From Pyrenopolyporus hunteri (taxonomy: Eukaryota; Ascomycota; Sordariomycetes; Xylariales; Hypoxylaceae), in contig CADCXC010000011.1 in the NCBI GenBank assembly GCA_902806595.1, positions 1,426,001 through 1,490,000 of the forward strand: a stretch of 64,000 nt of DNA. Direction: 5' to 3'. Within the stretch, counting starts at the first letter, position 1. Every line of letters begins with the position of its first letter. Under the pieces are notes generated by a model. The model was not told the origin of the DNA. It saw only the letters and a program-made list of their open reading frames with translations, and searched no databases. Shown one piece after another: positions 1 to 10,012 of this stretch. The position numbers were made by a program, and so were the translations under genes.

Positions 1-443
1 GGCATGAAGATTATTGTGCAGCACGGGCATACTTATGTGTTCAGTAACCAGTGGGCAGTGCGTTCTGAGCGTAGCAACTACCCGGTTGGGAGCTGAAAGC
101 TGAGAGATGAAAACCGAAATGATCTCTTTTGCGGGTGTGCGTTATTAATCATTTATTGGCTCACACGTACATGATGTAGCAATCCAAAGATCATGAAGTA
201 CCTAGTATAAGAGCTACAATAGATCCTAGATCCCTTACCAATAGCGGGGAAATAACCACTGATATTACCCGTAAGCAGACTCCGTTTTTCTATCTGATAA
301 GCGGTCAACTCTGATACTTCTACCCTGATTCTATTGCATCCCTGAGATTCCGCTCACGGATCGCCCACTTACCTCCGACAAAGCCCACGTCTAAGAACAT
401 ATTAAATTCGCCAACCTTGGTCGTATCATATCCCGTCACTATC
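1..443. other. Left edge, no gene seen
   Basis: This stretch is AT-leaning with stops in all frames. It probably holds the promoter and leader of the ankyrin/CorA-like gene that begins at 444. No repeat or RNA gene is recognisable. Confidence 0.5.
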
Positions 444-3400
444 ATGTCTTCGGCCAGAGTAACCACCAATGCGTTGATTGACGCTGTGAGGTCTCTCGAC
501 ATGAGTTACGGCCCCTATCCTTCGCATTTCTACGACGTGATTGGAAGTGTTGACGAAGAGGGAAACACCGCCCTGCATCTGGCCGTAAGAGAGCAGTTGG
601 AAAAAGCAGTTTCGAGGTTGTTGAATGATGAAAAGGGGAGATGCATGATTAATGTCAAAAACAAGTGGAAAGACACCCCGCTCCACGCTTGTTGCTCGCA
701 TTTTAGGGGTATAAACAAAAACATTCTAAAGAGTCTTGTCGAGAATGGCGCGGACGTCAATGCTGACGCCGATGGATACCCCCCCTTACATGCTGTAGTA
801 GGGACTGGTGATATCGAGGCGCTAGAGCTCCTTTTAGGGGGCGAAAACGCTGATATAAATAAGCGTGGACCTCACGGCGAAACTCCGTTGTACGCTGCCG
901 CATTGTATGGGCGCCCTGAAGTTTTCGACTGGCTTATGGCGAAGGGTGCGGACCCTCGCGTGGTTACGTCAAACAACATGACGGTACTTCACAGGGTCGT
1001 GAGCTACATCCGAATGGATACAAGTAATTTACTTGAGCACGACAGAAGTGCCCTTAACGCCGAAGATTATGTTAGCGACGATGAGCATGATGACGAGGAC
1101 GGCGACGAAGGCGACGAAGATGAAATTTATTATTCCGGTAGGAGCAATAGGTGGTACCCTACACTCATAGAGGTCCTGAAGAAAGTACCTAAATGGCCCG
1201 AATTACAGAAGTGCGCTTTAATGAGGAGTAGGGATTACGTATGGGATTCGGCTCGGATACTCTATCCTACTCGACAGAAGGTGTGGAGTCACATTTCGTA
1301 CATCTGGCTGGCTATGAGGGAATCCAAACATGAGGATCTGAAGACCATCCTAAGAAAAGGGGTCGAGAAGAAAGGGACCGCCCGCAGAGAAGAGTATATG
1401 TCCTGGAACGTCCTTAATCTAGCCGCATACCTCGGTAGATATTGTATCGTCAAGTGGCTACTTCGGAGTAAACGCTGGACTATAAAAGAGAAGGAGCATG
1501 CTAAAAGGCTGTTAGGTTTACGTGGTGGCGTTGGACTTATGTTGATTCGAGATACCTGTTTCGTTCAAAAAGGAGATCTTTCATTCGAACCATGGTCGCT
1601 CATTCATCGTTCCTCCGTTTTCCCACACGGTTCCCCAATAATCGGTCGAACCCAGACCTCGGTATTTAAGGTGTATACGAATAATGGGACCCGTGCCATT
1701 CTATACGAGACGCACTTAGCTTCTGAGCTAGTGGATTCGCTGAAATATAAGAGAGATGTAACGAAGCCATTACAACACGACTATAACCTAGATCCAAACA
1801 CATATCGGGAGGAAAATGAACGTTTCATGTGGATGCATCTTCAAGCAAATATGGTAAGCCTTAATAAATCCATAAATGTTAAAGGAGACTAACATTCTTT
1901 ATGGATGGGATTGATGGGATGGGTAACATACGACCTGTGTTCTGCTCCCGCATATCAGCACAACGAAGCTATGAAGGACGTAGTCCGTTTCTTCAGACAA
2001 AGTTGGCACGAACTTCCCGAGAATGACATAGCGACGAAGTACATGAGCCCGAAGTGCCTGGTAAGTTTATGGCTTCGTATGTTTCTTCTCGTTTTTTTTC
2101 CCCTTTTTTTTAGGAAAAAAATATCGCGTTGATCATTTAAAATAGTGGAAGTTCTCCTCTCTCGACGAGCCCAATAAAACTAGAAATCTAGGAGGCGAAC
2201 TGGCCCTTTACGTGAGTGGATATCTCGAAACTCTTGTACTGTGCTAATAACAGTATAATGAAGATGCCTTATATTACCTTTGGTACCATTGGGGAAAGCG
2301 AGAGCGAGAGAGAAGGCGAGGATTTGAGATCCGAAGGATTCGTATTCCACAGATCTAGGACTCTAGATGAATACTTCCACGGCCCTACCCCTGAAACGAA
2401 AAAACGAGATGCCGATCAAGTCGTCTCAAGGTGGATTAAAACTAAGGGGCCTGAAAGTAAAGGTAGCAAGGATATATTACGTGTTGGCCAGTTATGGCTG
2501 TGGGTGATTGATGGTAGTAAGTGACTATTTAAATTTTGTAGGATATTATCTAACATATTATTCAGAGACTATAGTCAGCAGTAGCACTCACCGTGCTGAT
2601 GGCGAAAGCGACCCTTTATTTGAAGGAATATTAGAAAGCATCTTTCGGACCGAGTATTCCAGCGATGATGAGGCGATGCTATCATCAATGAATACATTGG
2701 TCAAGTTTATTGCTAGCTTTTATATCAACATTATTGACAATGTGAGCTTGCACGTTCGAATAGGTCCCGAGAAAAGCCAACCGGTAACCGTCTACGAAAT
2801 GTTCGCAAGCTCAATTCAGAAAAATGTATGTTCCCATAACTTGTAAAAGGTATGACCGGCATTGATGTATATTCTAGGATGATGAAGAGAGAAAATTGCG
2901 AGAAGATTTCAAGACCGAAATGCTTAGGAGCAAAGGGAAGCAAGGAGACGACGGCGCCACTAGCAAGTCTACATACTTTCACGATTCGATTGGGAAGACG
3001 TTGGAACTCCTTACGGACATCAAGGACATACGTGATGAACTCAATATCATCACTTCTATTGTGCAAATCCAGAAAACGGTATGGAGCCAACTTCTTGCGC
3101 CTGGCGAGCAGATGACATCTACCGGACCTCAACCAGACGGCAAGCAGACGTACCCGTGGGGGGGTACTGATCCTGAGTACGTCCTGGGTCGCCTAAAGGA
3201 CTTGTTTCGGTTCGCGGAAGAGACTCAAAAGAATGTAGGTGCCCCGGAAAGGCCCCCGATTTTATCTATTCTAATTTCGTAACTAGATTGAATCTATATT
3301 GGATTTGAGGATGAACCAGCTGAGCTTGTACGAAGCTGAGGAAGCCCGGAGACAGGGCCGGACCTTAATGGTGTTTACGGTCGTCACGGTTATATTCGTA

Positions 3401-4001
3401 AGTCGCCGCAAAAACGCTATACAAAGGCTCCTGGCTTCGAGAATTACACTAATCCAAAATATCAGCTGCCTCTATCATTTCTCACGTCGTTATTCGCGTT
3501 GAACGTCACAATATTCCCGCATCTAAATGGTGGGCTGTCAGGCGACGACTTAGCATATCGACCACGATGGATCTTCGGGATCATATGTAAGGAGCTTACA
3601 GTCTTGCTTCCCTCGTCGCCACTTTTCCCAATAAGAAGACGGAGCTGACAATACGAATAGTTGGGGCCACGGCAGCTTTTCTGGCCGTCTTATCAGTCAT
3701 CGTATGGCTGTATGGTGGTGGCATGGGGCAGGTTAGGGAAATGATCAACAAATGCGAGGAATGGAAGAAACGGGAGGAAGAGCAAGAGGAAGATGAAGAA
3801 CAGGACCGTATTTTGAATCCGGATTGGCCTAAAAGGATACGCGACGTTGGAGACAAGCTTCGAAGGCGTAAAACCAGACCGGCGGTTTTACAGCCGCCAT
3901 CCACTGACCCGCAACATGTGTCCATGTTATCCCGAGAAAACGATCTGGAGAAGGGAAAGGCCGCCCCGATGATGACGACGGCATTGGATGCCCGGGTCTA
4001 G
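444..4001 (+). CDS. Ankyrin-repeat protein with C-terminal CorA-like membrane domain
   Basis: Nine exons join in phase: 444-1853, 1959-2060, 2146-2211, 2264-2516, 2566-2825, 2878-3234, 3287-3397, 3466-3586 and 3661-4001, giving about 1006 residues. Residues 35-200 hold about four ankyrin repeats (NTALHLAV, DTPLHACC, YPPLHAVV, ETPLYAAA). An acidic low-complexity run follows near residue 215. The middle has RTLDEYFH and ILRVGQLWLWVIDGKT, shared with a large fungal family of ankyrin/CorA-like proteins. Two membrane helices lie near residues 842-862 and 888-911. Where Mg2+ channels of the CorA family have GMN after the first helix, this protein reads SLFALN, so ion transport is not assured. The cytosolic tail (about 95 residues) is charged. 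Introns have CTAAT, CTAAC or CTGAC branch sites. The second and third introns are the least certain, because nearer AG acceptors give stops or a frame change. Likely a membrane-bound scaffold or sensor; its substrate is unknown. Confidence 0.8.
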
Positions 4002-5361
4002 GTGCTTTCTTTACTGACGGCGTTATTCGGACGGGGGGTTTTCAATAAAGGCTATGGCTCGGTAACAGGTATAATCAATAAGAGATCGTTCTGTACTCGG
4101 CGTTATTACCTTACGTAGGGATTTCTTTAACAGGAAATTCTAATCCCGTGCTGACACAGTGCCCCTGAGACGAACCTCAACACGCTGCGTGAACATCGCC
4201 CACTCCCCAAAATTGTAAGTAGAGCGACATAGAGGAGTTATAAGTCTCGTTCGCAGCAGACTCCGCGTCCAAGGGCGCCAGATACCACTCCGAAGCATGA
4301 AAAGCCCCTACGAGCCCCTCCGCTGGGAAGAAGGGGGAGTAAAGGCGCACGCCGTGCCCATGGTAATAAGCGCGGAGAAGTTGGCTGCCGGTTACCCAGC
4401 GGGGTTGAGTAACCGCATGGCTGCCGTAATAAGGGGGCGCCCTACGGATTGGACCGATCCTGAACATGTGCTGCCGCACTACGGATCGGGGACGCAGAAT
4501 AGGAGCTTATAGGGGGCTAGTGGGGCTAGTAGAGCTATAGGTAGAATCGATCAACTGACTATCTATTCCTGCCTTTGATGCTGGATAAGGGGGACGTATA
4601 TCTCCTACTCTACTCTACGCAGTATTAGATCGGACATATAGTGCCAGAATACCGGACATATTAATAGGGAAAATAACTGCTTTTTACACGAAGTCTTCTA
4701 ATAGGTAACTACCTACCTACCTACCTAAGTAGGAGGCTTAGGAGGTATACAGACGAGTAACACCACATCTCGCATGATAATCCCGACGATCAGCTGGCAT
4801 AATTACCTCGGTAGGTAAGGTATGTAAATAACTACCACGAAGTAAGACTCAAATATTCATTCCTCATAGACGCCACCAAAAATCGTTAAGATTATTAGAC
4901 CTCATAACTCGTTTCGCATCAACTATCCCCATCAAACTAACGTTCCTGTTCCCCAAGAAGACTCATTCAAATTAATCCTAAATCAACATCATGCCTCGTC
5001 GTGCCTCATCCGTGATATAGAAAACCGGGGGGTATCATGAAAGACGCGGACGCGATGCCTAGAAGCAGGACGTATGCGCCGCGATCGGAAAACATGGTAT
5101 AGATACCTGTGTAGATACCTAGGTAGGTATGTAGATGGATGCCTGATAGCGTGGGATCCACGACGACGGGGTATCGTACTTCTCGAAATCAAGACTTCGT
5201 GCTCCCTACGCCCCTTCCCCTTTTCACGTCCGCCCTTCTTTAGGCCCGCTCCCCCTTTTGGTTCCCTTTCTTTCTTCATGTATTTAGTAGGACTGAGCCG
5301 GGGATGAATTTAATCCCAAAGGAATATTCAAACCCGTTGCTCGCTGACTTGCTCGCCTGAT
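4002..5361. other. Intergenic, convergent 3' ends
   Basis: This lies between the 3' ends of the ankyrin/CorA-like gene (+) and vvd (-). A more GC-rich patch at 4170-4510 is open on both strands for 70-100 codons but resembles no family I know. A TACC run sits at 4708-4733 and a TACCTAGGTA palindrome at 5116-5125. No gene can be supported. Confidence 0.5.
4708..4733. repeat. Short TACC tandem run
   Basis: Four to five TACC units followed by AAGTAGG form a near-palindromic run. It is one of many TACC/GGTA runs found only between genes in this window. Confidence 0.8.
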
Positions 5362-6178
5362 TCACCAAGTCTTCTCAGCCAGAAAGCCGACCGAGTACCG
5401 GGGCACCTGGCTGTCCCAGTAGACAGGGATTATGGTGAGCAGGTTGACGAAGCGCTGGCCGGACTTCTTGAAGTTGGTGACCTCGACGGCCAGCTCATCG
5501 TTCGATTCGACGGCTCGCCTCATCTTCACTAGCAGGTCTCTGTTCACGTGCTTGCGAACGGAGTGCTTCCGGACTTTGCCGTCCGGTGCCTGGAGGAACC
5601 GGCAGTTCCTCCCGATGGCCTCGGAACGCGAGTAACCGGTCAACTCGGTGAAGGGGTCCGAGACGTACACCACCGGGCAGTCTTTCTGCTGGAGATCGCA
5701 TAGGATGAGGGCACAGGACGCGTCGATGGGCCCGAGTTCGATGGCGGGGTTTGGTCTCGTCATTACTCGGATCTTCGCGGCATTAGTCGGTGGGTTGGGA
5801 CTACTACCGTGGATGGGGAGTTTGGAGGAGTCGCCGTAATGCTTACAAGGATGCTCATCATATCAAAGCCGCTCGGGGCATATAAACCGGGGTATATGAT
5901 AGTATTATGTACCCCGTCCTTTGCGCCCATTGTGTTACCGGCCGACATCGAGACGGCGGATGCTATGTTATCGCCATCCTGGTAATAGTACTGTATAATT
6001 GATGCACGTCAGTAATCGACGTATCACAACAACTCTTAAATATATTAAGCGAGTGCTTAATACTAGGGTAAGGGGGAGAACCGGGGAACATGCTCGGGGC
6101 AGGTAGAGAAGTAATTGAGATGAGTATGCGATAACTCACCTCTAGTGCGCTTTCTTCCCATGGGTTCATGATAACCAT
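5362..6178 (-). CDS. vvd: VIVID-type LOV-domain blue-light photoreceptor
   Basis: Three exons (6178-6140, 5978-5847, 5772-5362) give about 193 residues, close to the 186 of Neurospora VVD. Exon 1 encodes the short start MVIMNPWEESALE, which matches the N-cap start of VVD. Exon 2 carries YAPSGFDMM, and exon 3 carries the LOV core. The flavin-binding motif GRNCRFLQ is intact with the adduct-forming cysteine near residue 114, followed by NFKKSGQRFVN and the RYSVGF strand. No other domain is present, as expected for a single-domain LOV protein. In Neurospora, VVD binds the White Collar complex and damps light responses (photoadaptation); the same role is inferred here. Either ATG at 6178 or 6169 could start the protein. 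Donors are GTGAGT and GTAAGC, and all phases close. Confidence 0.93.
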
Positions 6179-6714
6179 CGTGCAACAATATGGGTAACAA
6201 CTTAGATATGTAAGCCCGAGGGCGTTGTAAGGCGGCAGGGATGCGTGGCGGAAAAGATAAAGCAGGTAGATAGATGTAATTAAGAATGTTGCAATAATGT
6301 CTACCAGATAATTCAGGACAACCCATTCAGATCGTGGTTTACTCAAGTATACTAGGACTGCCTAAATCATTGCGAGGTCATAGCATAATATCTCTTTTTT
6401 TCCCCCTTCTCTCCGGAGACGAAAATGGCGTAGGATCGCAAAGAAGCTTATAGCCTGATTTGTGTGCTATCTAACTCGACTTATGTGTCCCTTCTCGTCC
6501 CATTGCTCTGGGCGGCGATGGGAAGCGTGAAAGAGGTCTTGTCAAATCAACCACGCGGACTTGTCTCGTATTGATGACAGTCGAACGTTGGATTGCATGC
6601 GGATAGGAGGCTGGTGGGCGGCATGTCTAGGCTGGTGGCCACATGAGCTACCGAAAAGTAAACGGGTTTAGACGGCCGTTTGTTGGATGATCGCCAGCGT
6701 CCCACGCCGTAGCC

Positions 6715-6880
6715 TCGATCGAGCGTCGTAAAAGGCGGTCCTCGCCGTCTTTTGAGCCACCGAGCACTGTTCCCGAAACGGTCTAAGGCGGCCGAACCCA
6801 CAGTGTCGGGAAATCCATCCTGATCTATCCTAATTCGGGAGATGGGTTTTCAATTACGGATCGTAAGGATCTGCGATCGA
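6715..6880. promoter_or_regulatory. Two GATCGA candidate light-response sites upstream of vvd
   Basis: GATCGA occurs at 6717-6722, inside the palindrome TCGATCGA, and again at 6875-6880. These are about 540 and 700 bp upstream of the vvd start. GATC-containing motifs of this kind are bound by the White Collar GATA-type complex in Neurospora, which drives vvd directly. The sites are seen; their use is inferred. Confidence 0.4.
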
Positions 6881-7460
6881 GATTCCGAGAGTCCGATGGG
6901 CAAAGTCATGCCAATGTCAAGTTTTGGATCCTACTATGAATCCCGAATCGCGCGTCTCAAGTCTCAAGTCTAAAGTCTTAGGTCTCAGGCTGAGCTCATG
7001 CGCATATCCTCACGCTTGAGACTCCTTATACATGCGCGCATTTATTGTAAGGATCTTGCATTGTTGATCTAGAATAGTGGTAGATAGAGCTCCGGGTCTC
7101 ACTCGCTCTACACCGCGCGGCACCGGTCAACAACAATATCCGGGTAAGGAACGAGTAAAGCATCCTGGGGTTAGCAAGCCAAGGGCGCCATTCGGTCATC
7201 TTAGCCGTAGAATTTGGCTTGACCGACCATTCACGTCGACCTTAACCTTGGCTTCGGGCGTCGATGCATATGAGATGTGAGGAAAAATGCTATGTACCGG
7301 TATCGAGGATGCATGAGGGCTACCTAGATTCGCGAGCCAAGCGGTACTACTAATACGTCAGGTAGTAGATAGTAGATAGCCCGGACCTAAAGTTAGCGCA
7401 CGGATCGGCGTGAGAGCTTAGATCTGGCGGACGTCTGTATGTGGTCGTCATCGCCACGGG

Positions 7461-7511
7461 GATTGTTGTGGGATCGTTGTGGGATCGTTGTTGAATCGTC
7501 GTTGGATCGCG
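7461..7511. promoter_or_regulatory. GATCGTT tandem array, candidate light-response element
   Basis: About five imperfect 11-12 bp units share the core G(A/G)ATCGTTGT: GGATCGTTGT at 7471 and 7482, then GAATCGTCGTT and GGATCGCG. The array lies about 1.3 kb upstream of vvd. Spaced GATCG cores resemble paired White Collar binding sites. Confidence 0.4.
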
Positions 7512-9276
7512 AACTTTTTAAGATTTGCCCTTAATTCTGTGCCCCAGCTGTGCTAAGCTAGATGCGCTGGAGCCGGGTAAGTACCTTGTACTGAAGTGGA
7601 GCTAGATAACATCGGCCAATCACATAGCATGTGCCCAGATCTGGTACTTGGTAGATCCGTACCTGTGCGGGACTGCCCCACGTCTTTTCCCGATTTCAAA
7701 GTACCTTAGGTACCTGTCTTAGCGCTTTCGGGCTGCCCTGGCCGGTCTCGATCAGCCTCAAAACTTCAGCCTCCACGTGATGGCGGTTCGTTACTCGACC
7801 CTACGTACATGTGTATAGGTACCTATCTACCTGTACTTGGGTACACGCGTATACATGATGTACGTATTGATTGACGTCTGTAAAATGAAGTATGCAAGCC
7901 ACAAGACAGCCGTATAGCAGCTGTCTCCATCTCGCGGCAATAGTAGGAAAAAGAAAGCGAGTTGGACTCCATCAGGTACTACGTATAGACTCCGGCCTTA
8001 CGATGTATCCCCTCTCCCTTCTGAGATATTCTGACATTGTAAGAATTTCGAACTCACTCGTACCTACTTACCTAGGTAGGTGCCTATTTACGAGCTTCAT
8101 CACGAGTCTAGTAATCGCCTAGACTTGCCCTCACCTCCCGAAGGCGTACCATCCGGCATAGGCTAATAAAGACTGGAGGGATGCAAGCCACAGAGTGACG
8201 CGAGACGATTACCGGTGAGCCAGGCTGCAGATATAATAAATATTGCGCTAATAACCCCCTCGTATTATATTTTCCATCTACTACGGGAGAGACACTGGTC
8301 CTGTCAACTCCGGGGCTGAATTACATGTCGAACAAGGTACCTCCTATACCTATCATGGAGTTTCAGATATTTCCAAACCAGTCCTCTAGGTTGCAGAATA
8401 CCGTTTACACCTGAACATTGCATGAAAACGCCATATACGTACTGACTACCTAGGTACTCAGCCCTGAAACGATGGCTCTTCTACTAAATAAAATGACGGA
8501 AAAGGAAGACTTCAGAAGGGAATAGAACGTGGTACGACGAGCCGGTACAACCGAGCGGCAGGCTTGGCTGAACCTCAAAGACCTGCCGCCGCCTACCTCA
8601 TGTATACCGTGCTCCTTAATATTCCCTACAGGATAAGTCGTCTCAAACCATGCAGGTTTATCGAGGACTCTGTATCCGGCTGCATAAACTGCGGCCATAC
8701 TACCTGACCAACTACATACGTGGGACCTTAAAGACTTACTCGGGATTGGGGTCAGATACACGGGCTTGAAGCTTTCTTCGTTCCTGGGAATCCTTCGGTT
8801 TCTCGGTGTAAAATTACGGTGTAACCTCGCCAGGTCCAAGCCGGACTCGATAACACAACGGAGTTGCTGGTCCTGGTAAGACACTCTTCCACGCCAATAG
8901 ACAAGTTAATGTGTATGCCATGGATTAAACTAATCGAAGGACTAGACATGTACATCAGACCGAAGTCAGAAGCCGGAAGTCACAAGTCACAAGTAAGAAA
9001 TCAGAAATCAAAAGTAAGCAGTCAAGCAAGTCATAGCCGCGATGGCGTACACACTCTGCATCCGAAAATGCAGGAGCAGAGTGGCATCGTACCTAACCGC
9101 CATCACCCTCACCCTCACCATCACCAAGGAGAACATAACCCCGAAAAACACACAGACACAACGCAGAGACCAGAAGTCTTCCTATGAGAGTAGAGTTCGC
9201 GCACGGCTCAACGAGCCTACACTAAGGTATCTAGTCCCCCGCGGCCTAACTCTTATCTTCACAAAAGTAGTAGATA

Positions 9277-9307
9277 TACCTAGGTAAGTAAGATACCTAG
9301 GTAGGTA
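9277..9307. repeat. Pair of TACCTAGGTA palindromes
   Basis: Two exact 10-bp palindromes at 9277-9286 and 9294-9303 are separated by seven bases, and the second runs into GGTA. This is the densest example of the palindrome family described in the findings. Confidence 0.8.
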
Positions 9308-9418
9308 TAAGGCAGGGAGACAGGTCAAACTGCTTCGATACAAACCATCAAGACAAGCTTACGCGTCGATATTCCTGTACCCCCCTGCCCGTAAACGCCG
9401 TTCCCGATGCTTCGTACC

Positions 9419-9470
9419 AATGTCAATGTCAATGTCAATGCCAGTGCCGATGCAAATGCGAATGCCAGTA
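9419..9470. repeat. AATGTC/AATGCC hexamer tandem repeat
   Basis: At least three perfect AATGTC copies are followed by degenerate GATGCA, AATGCG and AATGCC copies, a six-base period. It is noncoding as far as can be seen and lies 540 bp beyond the 3' end of NOT4. Confidence 0.75.
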
Positions 9471-10012
9471 GTAGTGCCAGGACCGCAGAACTCCACCCGT
9501 TCCGTACCGTACTCTTGCATCGCGTTCGTGGATAATCATGTCGAGTCGTGCTGTCATGATACGATACGACGTACTGTGTTGTGCGGTAATAGCTCCCCGA
9601 GGAAAGGAGAATATGTTCCGCAAAGAACGAACAGAAAAAAAAAAGGAAAAAAAAAGTTCGTACAACTATCGAGACAAGAAGTCCGCACGCGCCAGCAGAC
9701 TCCTCCTCCTAGCTCTTTACCCACAGAGCTATCTCGAATGATAAACGCGCATATCAAACCTTGCCTTGCCTTGCCTTGACTTGGCTTAGGTACCATGCCC
9801 AGCCTAGCAAAGCCCACCACACCAGGCTCGCAAACGCACTCTCAACCCCCGCGCCTCAGCCAGACCGAAAAACACGCAAGAACGAGTATCTCGACCACCC
9901 TCGTGCAACACACAACCGCAACGACAACAACGCAGCCGACGAGGGACTCCGCCCGAGAGTCCAGAACCCAATCCGGCAGGAGGTAGTCGTAGTAACAGGC
10001 GCTCGGCAGCAG

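Larger units (their letters stand above)
6179..10012. other. 3.8-kb intergenic region upstream of vvd
   Basis: This lies between the start of vvd and the 3' end of NOT4, both on the minus strand. It is unusually long for this window and should contain the vvd promoter. It holds GATCGA sites, a GATCGTT array, four TACCTAGGTA palindromes (8069, 8447, 9277, 9294), an AATGTC repeat (9420-9470) and an A-rich tract (9630-9655). Open frames here (for example 8450-8884 minus) lack family resemblance and splice support. Confidence 0.6.

Noticed and set aside
4177..4512. Overlapping open frames on both strands after the ankyrin gene
   Set aside because: Neither continues through plausible splice sites or resembles a family; retained only as an intergenic remark.
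8450..8884. 144-codon minus-strand open frame upstream of vvd
   Set aside because: It has no family resemblance and no splice partners, its composition is like the surrounding intergenic DNA, and a TACCTAGGTA palindrome overlaps its end.
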